Below are positions 12,902 to 24,947 of a DNA stretch of 64,000 bases, piece after piece. This DNA is from Zychaea mexicana (lineage: Eukaryota > Mucoromycota > Mucoromycetes > Mucorales > Lichtheimiaceae). The notes under the pieces were generated by a model. The model ran no database searches, was not told the DNA's origin, and saw nothing but the letters and a program-made list of their open reading frames with translations. A program made the position numbers and the translations under genes. Location: assembly GCF_025766255.1 (NCBI RefSeq), contig NW_026516682.1, positions 186,001 to 250,000 on the forward strand. The letters are read 5' to 3'. How positions within the stretch are numbered: position 1 is the stretch's first letter; every line of letters begins with the position of its first letter.

Positions 12902-13603
12902 CAAGGGAGGTTGCCCTCCCTTGTTCCCCGCAAGCCTCAGTTCCCGGCAGAACCTACACCTCTCCCTTTCTTGTCCACAAGCCTCAGTTCCCGACAGAAC
13001 CTACTCCTCCACAGTTCCTACAAATAAAAGAAATATGATAGCACAAAGGTCTGTCAGCGGCGAACATATACGTACCCACAAGGGAGGTTGCCCTCCCTTG
13101 TTTTCCGCAAGCCTCAGTTCCCGGCAGAACCTACACCTTTCCCTTTCTTGTCCACAAGCCTCAGTTCCCGACAGAACCTACTCCTCCACAGTTCCTACAA
13201 ATAAAAGAAATATGATAGCACAAAGGTCTGTCAGCGGCGAACATATACGTACCCACAAGGGAGGTTGCCCTCCCTTGTTTTCCGCAAGCCTCAGTTCCCG
13301 GCAGAACCTACACCTTTCCCTTTCTTGTCCACAAGCCTCAGTTCCCGACAGAACCTACTCCTCCACAGTTCCTACAAATAAAAGAAATATGATAGCACAA
13401 AGGTCTGTCAGCGGCGAACATATACGTACCCACAAGGGAGGTTGCCCTCCCTTGTTTTCCGCAAGCCTCAGTTCCCGGCAGAACCTACACCTCTCCCTTT
13501 CTTGTCCACAAGCCTCAGTTCCCGACAGAACCTACTCCTCCACAGTTCCTACAAATAAAAGAAATAGCACAAAGGTCTGTCAGCGGCGAACATATACGTA
13601 CCT
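12902..13603 (+). repeat. 177-bp tandem repeat, 4 units (left arm)
   Basis: Units begin at 12902, 13079, 13256 and 13433, with exactly 177-bp spacing. Each unit starts with the small hairpin GGGAGGTTGCCCTCCC and contains two internal half-repeats beginning CAAGCCTCAGTTCCCG. The last unit lacks a few bases (AGAAATAGCAC in place of AGAAATATGATAGCAC) and ends before CTCTTTGCACACAC. Because 177 is divisible by 3, one frame stays open through all units, so the resulting 249-codon frame is not evidence for a protein. Confidence 0.95.
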
Positions 13604-13670
13604 CTTTGCACACACTCTCGCTTTCAGTTTTTGAGGAAGATAAAAAACCAAGATGAAACAAAGAACTTTG

Positions 13671-13945
13671 CAAATGTACAAAAGATGAGCAAGAGCCAGT
13701 CGTGCACGACTAGCTCCCTTCAACTATGCACACCCACAGGGACACTCGAGCGGGATGAAAAATAAATGAAAGGTAAAAAGTGATAATGAAAGAAACACTG
13801 CAAATGTACAAAAGATGAGCAAGAGCCAGTCGTGCACGACTAGCTCCCTTCAACTATGCACACCCACAGGGACACTCGAGCGGGATGAAAAATAAAAGAA
13901 AGGTAAAAAGTGATAATGAAAGAAACACTGCAAATGTACAAAGAT
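13671..13945 (+). repeat. 130-bp tandem repeat, 2 units plus partial (left arm)
   Basis: Units begin CAAATGTACA at 13671 and 13801, with a partial third at 13931. Each unit carries the perfect palindrome AGTCGTGCACGACT inside a longer near-palindrome (GAGCCAGTCGTG / CACGACTAGCTC), followed by A-rich AAAGGTAAAAAGTGATAATG. Confidence 0.95.
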
Positions 13946-14336
13946 GAATATGAAGACTAAAGAAAAGAATAAAGGGCAAAACGCGCAGTCGATTCATTTT
14001 TTTTATGAGCCCGGTAAACAAAATGACGGAGCTTAGAAATTTTGTTGTCACTACTGCCCTAAGGAGCCAGTGAACTGCAGCAATGTGAAGAAGTGCCTTG
14101 ATAATAATTATCGTTGTAGTCTGACGACTGTCATGCTAGTGTCTTTTTCTTATGGTGCGTATATGTTTGTTTCACTATGCGGCTCCGCTTGCCGTGCTCC
14201 GCTCTGATCCAACAATTGTCGGCGACGGGTCTGTGCGCTTTAATGGAACAAAGAACCGGCGATATAAAAAGAGTTTCATTTTACCGTCGGACAAACTGTG
14301 TGTTAAGCTGAAGCACCACAGCAGCATTATGCTTGT

Positions 14337-14489
14337 ATGGATCGTACAGTTTACGTGCATAGAGCGCTCGTTATTCCTAATGATACCTCAACGGATGCAG
14401 CCTGCGGTCGTCAATTTATTGAGTATACAGTAAAAAGATCCTTTAATCAATATCCGGTAGAATTGGATATCCTGGAAATCAAAAACTGA
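14337..14489 (+). CDS. small conserved ORF inside left repeat arm (50 aa)
   Basis: Starts MDRTVYVHRALVIPNDTST and ends LDILEIKN, then TGA. The mirrored copy at 46568-46720 encodes the same 50 residues. The three base differences between them are GTT/GTC, AAT/AAC and the stop TGA/TAA, all silent. The sequence just upstream (14270-14320) has indels between the copies, as expected for an intron. The frame extends upstream of the ATG to a possible acceptor near 14308 (GTGTTAAG before CTGAAGC), so this may be the last exon of a larger gene. No family was recognised, and both a transposon-encoded protein and a host domain remain possible. Confidence 0.4.
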   Translation: MDRTVYVHRALVIPNDTSTDAACGRQFIEYTVKRSFNQYPVELDILEIKN

Positions 14490-14550
14490 TAAGGAACCGG
14501 CGAGTGTGAAGATGCTGAGAAGCATTTGTACAACAGCAGCCAATTTATGA

Positions 14551-14721
14551 GGTGAACGGATTGCTGATGTTACTGCTGGCCCAGCTACAGGCGCGATTAT
14601 TCTTGTGTGTGCCCTTGTCAAAAACGACGATCGCGTCAAGTCAGTACCCGAGCGCACGAGGTTGAACAGAGTCGAACAGAAGACGGCAGCAGAGGACGAC
14701 CTCAGAGCTGTGGGCGTGTGA
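14551..14721 (+). CDS. possible terminal exon, left repeat arm
   Basis: An open segment ending in TGA reads GERIADVTAGPATGAIILV and then a charged tail ending EDDLRAVGV. The right arm keeps the frame and stop, with G to S, R to K and A to D changes plus silent ones (CTT/CTC). It is preceded by ATGAG, a possible 3' splice site, and no upstream ATG is in frame. The charged composition and conserved frame suggest coding; the family is unknown. The opposite strand also has a 122-codon open frame, which I regard as a shadow. Confidence 0.28.
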   Translation, partial: GERIADVTAGPATGAIILVCALVKNDDRVKSVPERTRLNRVEQKTAAEDDLRAVGV

Positions 14722-14779
14722 TACGCAACGCCATTCACAGTAACCATAGACTTCAAAGCACAGTATTTTGGTATCGCTC

Positions 14780-14881
14780 ATGACAGGTACAGCTGTGGGT
14801 CGCTCGTTGTCACGTTTATGCAGTATGGAGAGCCAGCAGGATTATTTGCGTGGTGGTTCTCAATCAGGCACGTCTGAGTGA
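14780..14881 (+). CDS. 33-residue ORF at inner edge of left repeat arm
   Basis: Starts MTGTAVGRSLSRLCSMESQQ and ends SGTSE, then TGA. The right arm has the same frame with SGMPE at the end and one silent TCA/TCG change. It is short, so chance cannot be excluded; it sits on the same inward-pointing strand as the other two small frames. Confidence 0.2.
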   Translation: MTGTAVGRSLSRLCSMESQQDYLRGGSQSGTSE

Positions 14882-14891
14882 TCGCTACAAT

Positions 14892-16704
14892 AAGAATGGC
14901 CTGTGGATCCCAACATTTGAAGATCAACAGTACTAGGCAACCTGGCTTTTGGACCTTCTTCTCCGACGCATGCCATTGCGGATAACCATGACAACATTAG
15001 AGTTCAGGCAGGACAACAGGAGCAATATGATCCATATCGACCCAATCCACATGCTAGCTGGTTGTCTCAAGCATCCGCCATCGATCCTTTCGGTACAGCA
15101 GCTGCATACAATTACGCTACACAACTGCATAAAGCTTCTGCAGCAACCTCATCAGACCTCCTACTACTGTCATCCGCGAATCCACCTATAACAATCTCCA
15201 TGCACACATCTTCCATGTCAGTGCTCCGTCGGATAACAATACTGATTATGCGAATTTGAAGTTCCAGTGTTTCTCTTTTCAACCGTGAATGGAGTGATTG
15301 GCGGCAAAGGGGTCTTCTCTTTAGCAGGCTGATTCTTGGCAATTTCAACTGGTAGAAAGATCTACCGCATATGTATGTAAATAGTTTATAAAACTATTTA
15401 CGACACACACACACACACATACACACAAGTATCCAAGGCAGTCGTTTTTCGATATGTGTGAAAACGTAACGTTAGTGATCTCCAAAGGTACCCGGTCAAA
15501 AAAAAGATCCATCGTGCAAAGCACATCTAATAACGCATCGGTTGCTATGGCGACGGGCTCGACAATTGTGACAAGAGCAGACCTTTCTGATATCACTTTT
15601 GTAACAGTGTCGGCCCAGATACTTACAATCGGGAACGTGAATGGGTAGACAGTGTGAATCAATAGAAAAAGGTGAGGCTCGGATATATCAAAGGATAAAA
15701 CGATAGGGATCCATATAACTTAGGGCCCTGTCTCTATATATACGTTGAGTAATAGGGCTAGCTAGCGTCTTAGTATTGATCTACATCGTACTTCTATCTA
15801 GAGTATCCACGCCTATTACTCCTTATTCAACATGCGGTTGACCGCAAGTCATCCTATCGTCAACCATGCACGTTGAATATCGTCGTAACGGTATGCACCC
15901 TTACAACTTTGCACAAAGAAAATATCTTTCGCAGGATCTGTGGTGGGAGCATCTAGAAACTTGTTGCGTATGACTGAGTACGACTCTTTCAATCGAAGAT
16001 AGCTAACCACTTGCGCACAGCGTGCTTCATACATGAAATCACATGGAAAGCTCTACATCTGTGCGGATATGAGCAAACTCTAGGTTGTATTCAAACGTAT
16101 TATACATATGCGATCTCCCAAACAATCGTCAAACCCCCGTTTCTTGGCCCACTAACTACGATCCCTAATGTAAGTGCGCCGCCATGGTAAAATCAACAAA
16201 TGAAGTAAAACGTCAAAGAGTTGTATGCAAGCCGTTTAGATTACAATCACACTGTAGCAAGCTACAATAGCCTCTCTTCCTATCATAAGTCTCATTTCTA
16301 TATTTACGTAAAAAAAGTTTTACTGGCAACAAGCTATTATGACACATTTCTTCACCTAGCGCGCATAACATCGTCATTTGAGAAACCGAGCATTATTGAG
16401 CGGCAAAGATACTTGGAATAGTTATTGCTCCAATATTATTAACTAGCTCTAAAGCTCGTATGAATCGATTATGTAACAACAGCACCAAGTACGTCCAAAA
16501 CAACCAGCATCAATGTGTATGATATGTTTTTTTATAGGTGACGATGAGTTATGCGTATGATATGTGACAACAGTTGAGTGAGCAAATTTCGAACAGCGCT
16601 TTCGGAATGCAAGTCCGAAAATTGATTGCTTACCGATGCGCCCTTTTTCTTTCTTATTTTTTACCTCTCTTTTCCCCTTATTCTTTCATCCTGTTCTTTT
16701 ATTG
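14892..16704. other. intergenic, decayed sequence
   Basis: No gene I can name. An open frame with biased composition runs from about 14943 to 15259 (+), including DNHDNIRVQAGQQEQYDPY, and could be a relic of the same element. A 61-codon frame (15849-16034, -, starts MYEARCAQVVSYLRL) and a 64-codon frame (15454-15648, +, starts MCENVTLVISKG) have plausible composition but no recognised homology. A (CA)n run lies at 15403-15425. Confidence 0.3.
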
Positions 16705-18838
16705 ATGAATATGTGCACTCCCTCCATGCCTTCTAGTTTCGCCCCGAACAAAATCGACAATACGCTTGCGGAGTCTTTTCAAAAGACGATCCAAATGCTC
16801 AACAACGCGATTGATAACAATAAACACCCTCACGTTGTCGAGCACGCTGAGTTCCTGCTCCAGAATCATTTTCTCAAGATCCTGGATGCTTCTGCCCATG
16901 CCTATGCTATGCAAGGAAAGCCCACTTGTGCACTCGTCGCAGCTGAACGAATAATTGATTATTCGCCACGCTCAGCAGTTGGATATATTCGAAAAGCCAG
17001 CATCTACTCCATGTACGGGAATCAACGCCACGCAATTGCGGTATACAACGACGGAGTTCGAATGGTTGAATCCAGTCAAGAGGAACAAATACTGTGTCTC
17101 ACGACTGCAAGAGAAGAGGCCACCAAGAAAAATGAAAGCAGAATCGACTTTATGGATATACTTCCGACTGAAATTGTGAACAGCGTTATTAAGCTGCTAC
17201 CTAAGGACACAACAGTGGCCTGTCTGGAGTTATCGAAGGTGTGGCGAGAACGGATACTCGAGTGTACAGATGCATGGAGAAACCTATCAGTCGCCGACAC
17301 CCAAGAAGACACCAAACTAGTGGATGAAGCCCAGTACATCGGCTCTCATGTTGAGCACCTGAAACTTAGTACAACAAGCATGTCAATACGCATAAAATAC
17401 TTGCAGGCCTTAAAAGAGCATCACTTTAAAAAAATTCGTTCACTGGAATTGACAGGTATGTGACATCACGTTAGCATTCGTTCTAACTATACACGTGATT
17501 ACTATGAGGAGTAACGACTGGGTTTAATCACATTTCACAGCAAGCATCACAAATTTCTCTCGACCGTACATCATACTATTTTCAAATGCTATATTTCGAG
17601 TGAGCGACACGCTGACGAGTCTTACCGTCGAGATTACCAACGACCTTCGAGATATCACTGTAGCCGAGATACTTTTATCCTGTAATTTGTTGTCCAATCT
17701 CATCTATCAGGCAAACTCAACGATCGAAACCTGTATAGGCAATTTCAGCATGGTCAGCAAAAATTGTGGACTCACGAATCTCGAGCTGAAAGCAAAGACG
17801 ATCAATGGGCCTGATATTGAAGAGATGCTACAAAGTTGCCAAAAATTACGACGGCTTGTCATGAACGGGTGCCGTACTTCTGTACTTGGCTCAATTAACC
17901 GATGCGCACCAAAACTTGAGATTTTGGGATACAACACCGATGTCTCAGTTCCTGCGCTAAAGGATTTGAAAAAGAAGACCGACAGTGAAGAACCTGGTTT
18001 AAGAGTGCTCTACACAAACAATGGCCAAGCCTATGTTCCCACGTCTGCTATATTCCCATTGATATACAAAAGCCGGTATACTTTGGAGGAGCTGCTAGCG
18101 TGTCTAACGGATTTGACAGCACCAGAGGTCCAGCAATTCAACACAACCTACATGTATTTCAAACTGCCGCGTGTTATTAAGCTAAACATGTGGCCTTGCG
18201 CTGCTATACAACCGTATCTGCTACGCTCGATTGCTGACAGCGCTTCTTTGAAGCACCTGTGCGTTATAGCGCCGGCCGACATTGTCGAATTGACGAGGAC
18301 TATCATGAACCTTGGCGAACCACTCGTATCTTTCGAGATAGCGCATGTCCAGAGTATTAATGGGCGTCCAAGTTTGATACAGCTGTTTGAGCGATACGCA
18401 AGACTGTCTGAAACACAAAAGTCTTTAGAATCCGTGATATTTCGATATTGCGCAGAAATATCGGACCCTGTGCTTTCTGCTTTGAGTGGCATCAAAACTT
18501 TGAGCGAGGTCACCTTACGCGGCTTGGCTCACGTTACAACGCAAGGCATCCACGGGCTTATTACCAAATTATCCGACCAGCTGACGAGAATCGAGCTGTC
18601 TGGGATGAATACCATTACAGACGATACCATGCTTGTTCTCGGTAACCTTTGTAACATTTATTTTATCGTGTTGAATGATTTGAAGAACGTAACAGATGAC
18701 GGCGTACGAGGTCTAATCAACAAAATCCCCCAACGCCAATTGTCTAAGCTCACAATCACAATCAAGAAGTGCCCGTTGATTAACGATATATGTATCCAAC
18801 ATGCAACACAGAAAGTAAAAGCTGTATATACCACTTAA
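16705..18838 (+). CDS. TPR / F-box / LRR-like protein
   Basis: Two exons, 16705-17455 and 17541-18838, give 682 residues. The upstream in-frame ATG at 16636 would add a C/T-rich leader that looks untranslated, so the ATG at 16705 is preferred. Residues 40-135 form TPR-like helices (AMQGKPTCALVAAERIIDYS, RKASIYSMYGNQRHAIAVYN). Residues 148-190 are an F-box (FMDILPTEIVNSVIKLLP...CLELSKVWRERI). The C-terminal two thirds is a leucine-rich RNI-like array (LTNLELKAKTI, LRRLVMNGCR, LSEVTLRGLAHVTTQGIHGL, LTRIELSGMNTITDD). This layout fits an SCF substrate receptor, and such TPR/F-box/LRR-like proteins form large families in zygomycete-type fungi. Located inside the inverted repeat interval; the target is unknown. 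Confidence 0.85.
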
Positions 18839-21800
18839 CAAAACGGATGCACTGGCTTTTTTTTAAACGGTTACCCTTGGATTTTTAATAGCTTCTATAT
18901 TACATATCGCTCTATATGATGCTTTCTCTCACGAATGTATGCATGAATATATATAAAAAAAAGGGTTTAGCATGCTTGTCTGGTTTGAATAAAATTGTGT
19001 GCTGTAATAGCATCCTGCGTTTGTCTCCTTTGGATATATTCGCAATATAGCAGCAGCAGTAGATCGTTGGTTAATGGTGTTGGTCGAAACAGCGGTGATT
19101 TGTCATAATCTAAAATGTTACTCAGCCAATTTAGAACAGATCTTGAGATCTTGGAATTAATGCTCTTTGAAGTTCCTGAGCTTCCACAAGGAGACAGGCC
19201 ATAAAACACTGGTTCAAGAGCGCTGTTTATGTATTGTTACCGCGCAGGTACTCTCTGATATACAAGGATCGGAATACTTTCGAAATAGTATATGGATATC
19301 CCGAACATATGCTTGAGTGTATAAAAGCTTGTAAGCATCTGACGCAGGATCTACACGTTCCCGCACGATGAACCAGACTCGATTGGTGGAAAAAATTGCC
19401 TAGTAATTATGTTGCGTGCCTACTGTCCTGGAATTGTCGATAATCTGGATGCGCCGCGCACCAACTACGACATTGGCTTACCTGAGGATATGCTGATGAT
19501 GGTACAGTAATGTCTTAGATTATATTCGAAACGACACTATGTTCTTGAAAAATGCGACATGGTTGGCCAACAGCGCGCGAAGCTTGTGCTCAAAATACAC
19601 TTGGGTTATCCCAAGGTCGATCCATGTTTTGCTTATTTCCGAAACGACAAACCTTAAAAGTCCTGAAGCAATAATGTTTGCTCCTTAAGCATCAGCAGGC
19701 CAAAAGATTGTTTCTTATCTACACTAGCAAGTAAGAAATAACACCAAAATATTTTAGGTCTTTATGTATTACTTTTGATCAATGTAAGCTCGGATATTAA
19801 CTGTTCTCTTTTAATTTTACGCTTCTTCCATGTAAAAATGATGCCTTCAAAGCATTTTTTGACAATAATCAACTTTGTATACCTTAAGTCATTGTTTGTT
19901 TCTGCTACTGTTCCACGAAACAAAATTTGCATCAAAGCACAGATCTGAGGCTGGTTACCGCGTCAAGTAAAAATGAGATCCCCTATAAGATTGTCGTAAA
20001 TTTACAAGTATGCAATAAGTCCATGCTCTGATATAAATTAGAACAGGTTGCAAATATAGGGTGTCTTGCGAACACTCATTGTTGATTCGAGTGAAAGAAA
20101 GTAGTTTCTTTTTTTTACTGTCACGCTCGCACGGCAGTTCGGAACGTTCCGCGAAACCGCGTAAAACTTTACTGGCTCAGATAACGGGTTGTCTGGTGGT
20201 CAAGTAGACAAACGTGCTGCGGTGGTAGTGGCACGTGTCTATTACCATGCGCAGTTGTACATTCGATGCTGTCTCTGCTTGCTTGTGGGTGGTCCGTGCA
20301 CGCCACCGTATCGAGCAAAACATAAGTCACAAATGCCAATGAGCAAGTAGATTCAGGAAAGACAGCGAGCAATAAAGTGGCGGGAATAGAAACGACTGAC
20401 AAGATAGAGGAGTAAGAAGCAATCCTTACCGGGGTTGTTGGGCCTACAGTTTGTTTTTGCCGGTATACAGAGTGACGTATTTTAGAAGTTGGCGTGTGCT
20501 GATAGGCCGGAACGTATTCAACTGGTAAAATAGTAGTGTGATACCAAAGCAGCCATGCATTTTCTGGATGGTTAAGGACGAGTGTACAGCCACAGTAATT
20601 TTGCTGACAGCATTATTGTGTATTTTTCTCGTTACTTTTATAGGTAATAGAGTGTGAATCTATGTTAATTTTAGTTGTTTCATGGAGTGCAGTACATGAC
20701 AACTGTTGTTTACATACTTCAATAGGAGAAACTCTATCGCTCTTAAGCGTCTAACATATTATGAAGCACCTTTGCGGAATATTCTACGTTGCACCTGCCA
20801 AAGATGATTGTTTCCATCCACACGTTAGCATTATCTAATGAAAAGATCAATGAGAGTGCAAAACAACCAAATGCTTTCCCAAGACTCTAATTTACAAACA
20901 AGGAAGCCTGGTACCCATATCAAGAAGGTACAGACCCTCTTCATTGCTGCCAAACACCAGCGCTCGTAACAACAACATATTACAAGACATGGTAGCGACA
21001 AAAAATGTCTACGCATACAACGATTCAATCGGCTAAGACAGACCGTCAAGCTAAGCAAGGCATAAGAACCTGCACAATACAGCAAATCGTTATACAAAGG
21101 TGACATCAGCGTTCGCAACTTGCATTACAGAGGGAAAAAAGCGAGAAGCACATAAGCGGGAAGGAATCGACATCATTGCAGAAAATAACTGCTCAAGTGG
21201 CTTAATGTCAGATCGAGAAGACAATTTTATTTTGCTTTGGGCAACAAAACTGTAATCATTCATGCAACAACATAGACAGTATTACCATTGACGACGTCAA
21301 TTTCAAAACAATAGGAAACGGACGGAAGGAGCAGTAACAATCGAAAACTGCGGAAAATATACAATATTTTGAGCGAGTCTTCATCACAACACCGCGTCTA
21401 TACGATGACAGCAAAGCAACAAGGACTCGTGGCGACAAAATTAGAGGAAACGGAAAAAGACAGGCTTAAATCTCGTGGTAATCGAGATTGACAGCCAAGA
21501 ACTTGATAAGTTGGCAACAGAACACAAGTAGCCATAATTCAAACTGGGCAACGACACTTCAAAGGCAAAACAGCATTTATGAAACGATATTGTATCGACA
21601 AAATAAATCGAGGGGGCCATGCGAACAAAGAACTCTCGACCAGCGCTGGAGCAGAAATATCAGTTAAAAACTATGTAGCTTCAAGTATTACGGTAGTGAC
21701 AATAACAGCTAGAAACTATGGCAGCGGGACAGTCAATCATTGGGTCTGGCACCAATACAGTCAACAGTTGGCTATAAGAAGCAGCACGCATGCTTCTGTT

Positions 21801-22585
21801 TGAGTAGAGTAGAGGCACGACGACGGTTCAGAACTCTCTCTACGTACGGTAACGGAATCTAAGCGACAACATTAGACCGATGAAGCTCATCAGTCTACAC
21901 TCAAAGTGGTGGAGATTAGAGCAATTATAAATTGCGGTTTGCTCCCCAACAAAAAGGCGTAACTGGCGACAAGATGGAAATGTCAACAATGCAGAGCCAT
22001 CAAGGAAGCACAAGAATAAGTGACCCATGCAAGCGACATGGGCACTGTTTGGGAATGGCTAGCATAGTCTGTAGTTCAAAACCAACTATCCTCGGTGCAG
22101 CGGCACGGAGCTACACGAGAGTCTCGAGTCAATAATGTGTCTGCGATTTTGCTTATTTCGCTCGTAGCAATGGGAAATTTACAACGAAGGCAATGCTAAA
22201 ATGGACTACTAATATTTAAGCAACCGCAATGTACATAATACCGACACGATATAATACTTGTTCATATTTGCACTTGCAGGGCTGGAAATAAACAGAGCGT
22301 ATGGTGATGATTGTGCATGATTCTTTTTAATAAAAGAGGCTACTAATCGGTACTCATAATTGTTAAGTAATGCATTTGTGCCAAATCGCCGACCAAAATG
22401 AGTTGAAACAGCTTGACTAAACGTCATATATCAGCTCGATATAAACGCGGTCATGGTTGCCATTAGTCGGCTAATCTGAAACATTAAACTTCCTAGGACC
22501 ATACTGTGATTATATTTTGTCAAAATGGTCATTTTATATTGATGCAAGTTACTAAGTGCAGAATCGTTTTTTATACAAATTGCGT
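18839..22585. other. 3.7-kb gene-poor region
   Basis: AT-rich with many stops in all frames. The longest frames (95 codons or fewer, for example 20831-21118 and 21579-21803) have no recognisable motifs. It may hold old transposon debris. No RNA gene was seen. Confidence 0.35.
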
Positions 22586-24947
22586 CTAGTTGCGCTTCTC
22601 AAAAGAAGCGCTGCCGAATGGCATGGCAGTGTCTAATGATGTTGGGAAAAGGATGTCACTAGTGGGGCGAACTTTGTAGTCACGGATAAGAAGGGCAATA
22701 ATCGTTTTAATTTCTTGGATGGCAAACCATCGTCCACTATAATTTTACGATGGTATTAGAAAAGTAATTGAATAGATTTCAAGATAAATAATAAAATAAC
22801 GGATTCTTACGGGCAAGCACGCCGTCCTTCGCCAAAAACCAGATAGTCATCGCTCACTTTAGTCGATGGATAGCCAGTGTTGAGATAACGGAAAGGCTTG
22901 AATTGTGCGCGATCTTCACCATCTTTACGCATCTCTTCCCAGCTATTGCTCTGTTGATTATACCAAGAGTTAATCAAAACGTCGCCGTCTAATCAGAATA
23001 AACATTTGTTAGGTGTATCAAGTGTTTATGGAATGAAATAATTTCGCATTGGTCGTTCGTACGCGTTTCACATGTAGCCTTTACCTGGTGGAATAATGGT
23101 ACCATTACTCAATACCACATTTTGTTTACTGATGTTGGTATGGGCAAGTTCGTAAAACTCGCTCCTGAGGCGCAAGGCTTCACGGCAGAAACTATCCAGC
23201 TTAACCATGCCTTTGATAGTATCGAATGTAAACACCTCGTTACTTTTTCCGTTAGGGTCTAATCCAGCGTGTTCGATTGTTTCTTGCTGTTCCTCCAAAA
23301 GCTCGTTGATGAGTTCGGGATTTTGGAGAATACGATACAAAACAATGGTGCCATTCTCAGACGTGGTATGAATGGAAGCAAAGATTAAGACAATGATCTC
23401 ATTCACAATATGAGTGTAAATATCACGGCCACGAGGAACTTCAGCATGGTCGATGAGCTCTTGAAGGATATCATTCTATATACTCAGTTAGTTGCACTGC
23501 TCCAAAACCCGTCTTTACATCTAAAAATAAAGGACTACGAGAAATGATACACAAAACTTACGGGCTTTTGCCAATTGGGATCGTCCTTTGCACAGCTCAA
23601 ACGCAGATCGATTTCTGGAGTCAAGGATCGAAGCATTGTGGTTCTGTGCTTTTTGACTTTTGAGGAGAATTTACCAATTGCCCTAAATAGCATTTCTCAT
23701 AGTAATCAATATTTATACGGATACTTCTGTTTGCATATCGTCAGCTATCTTCATAGTACATACCACATTTTTAATTTCATCAAAAAAGAGAAAGTTTCCA
23801 GCCAATAATTTTCAAAACGGATCATGGATCCCAAGTCTGTAGTGATGTCTTGGAAACTTGCGATTAAATCAAGATCCTGGGAAAGTTTTTCCCCCACAAA
23901 AACGGATGCACTTGCGCGGGCAACCATGCGCTGAACTAATGGATACATGTGCTGAATTTCTACAGATCCATCTATACATCCACAGTTAAGACATAATGAC
24001 GTAAGATGAAGGAACATGTATCTCGGCATAATGATCTGTCAGTTTCTGTAAAAGTTAAAACGATGTCCTTACCCTCCATAGTTCCGAGAACATCTTTGAG
24101 ACCCAAATGTAGCTGTCACAGACCATCAGAGCAATTAGAAACGCAGTAGTACGAAATTACGAATGTCTACATACTAGTTAAATTTGTCGATCTCTTACGT
24201 TTTCAACAGCGCGCGGAGTGAAATGTTTTAGGTGTGGGGTCAAGTATTGGACAACGGATGTTCTTGTGTCGTTTATTGGAACGTCCGAATGGCTGATATC
24301 TGCCATCGTCTTCATATCGAACCTCTATAAAATTTTGATGTTCATATTTCAGTACTCTTAGAAAGTCGCTAACTGATTACTTTTCTGGTTTTATGACCCA
24401 TTAATACCTTTTCAATGCCAGTATGGAAATCGAAACTGTTGTTCATGAAAATTTCTCGGACATATCTACCAGAGATAATCGTGTGCATCTGTGAAAGAAA
24501 CGCAAGTAAGATGCCATAATGTTCCATTTCCGTCTCTTCTCTTGCATCAAATGGAATGGCAGACTTACTCTACCATACAAATGGACACGGTACACAGGAC
24601 CGAGAGCTTTCGTCCATTTTTCGACAAAAGCCCGAGGATCTTTGCGGTATTCAGCTGATGAACCTTTGATAGGATCGCGGTAAGGCACAGTTGGACAGCC
24701 ATCACTCGGTCCCTATTCCGGCAAACATAAAGTTAATATGAGATGGAATTCAATTGTCTTTGTCTATCCTTGCTCTGGCAAATTTTTTACTGTTGTTTAC
24801 CTTGAACAGAAGTCTGTAGAATGTATAGCTAGTTACGACAGTAGCAGCGGTTATCAATCCGATTGTTTGTTGTTGTCGGGAAGACAAATCTATATCTTTG
24901 ACAGAGCCGATAAATTGGTCAAGAGAGCTCGGTATCGTCAGTTGCAT
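22586..24947 (-). CDS. cytochrome P450 monooxygenase A
   Basis: Haem-thiolate monooxygenase with an N-terminal membrane segment. Ten exons: 24801-24947, 24569-24712, 24408-24488, 24199-24324, 24073-24112, 23764-23971, 23562-23682, 23085-23475, 22811-22988 and 22586-22736, giving 528 residues. The N-terminus has the hydrophobic stretch IGLITAATVVTSYTFYRLLF. The I-helix reads FASIHTTSENG (His where most P450s have Asp/Glu), the K-helix ExxR is EALR, and the haem loop is FGEGRRACPG with Cys near residue 478. It shares all intron positions with the P450 1.4 kb upstream, so the pair arose by tandem duplication. The AIHTT I-helix occurs in fungal P450s of terpenoid and secondary metabolism; the substrate is unknown. 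A TATA box lies just upstream. Confidence 0.92.

Larger units (their letters stand above)
12285..14891 (+). repeat. left arm of a large inverted repeat (2.6 kb)
   Basis: Read forward, this segment matches the reverse complement of 46166-48675 over almost its whole length. Landmarks shared in the same order are a unique outer segment (12285-12890), a 177-bp tandem array, a 130-bp tandem array, then an inner segment with three small reading frames. Differences are mostly single substitutions plus array copy number. The inner boundary is sharp: homology stops after the ATCGCTACAAT shared at 14881-14891. Beyond it the two sides diverge, with only short islands of similarity (for example TCTCCGACGCATGCCA). 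I found no transposase. Confidence 0.9.

Noticed and set aside
12885..13634. A 249-codon open frame made of 59-residue repeats
   Set aside because: The 177-bp unit is a multiple of three, so any frame without a stop in one unit stays open in all. No start context, no splice logic and no family; treated as satellite DNA.
12902..13945. Regularly spaced repeats resembling a CRISPR array
   Set aside because: Units are contiguous 177-bp or 130-bp tandem copies with no unique spacers, in a eukaryotic genome.
14388..14756. A 122-codon frame antisense in the left arm, with a near-identical copy in the right arm
   Set aside because: It overlaps the inward-strand frames in which the arm differences are silent or conservative, so it is best explained as their shadow.
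15345..15662. A 105-codon minus-strand frame
   Set aside because: It runs into a (CA)n repeat (VCVCVCV) and lacks a recognisable family.
18839..22585. Possible tRNA or small RNA genes in the gene-poor gap
   Set aside because: No cloverleaf with A and B boxes could be drawn by eye; a covariance-model scan would be needed.
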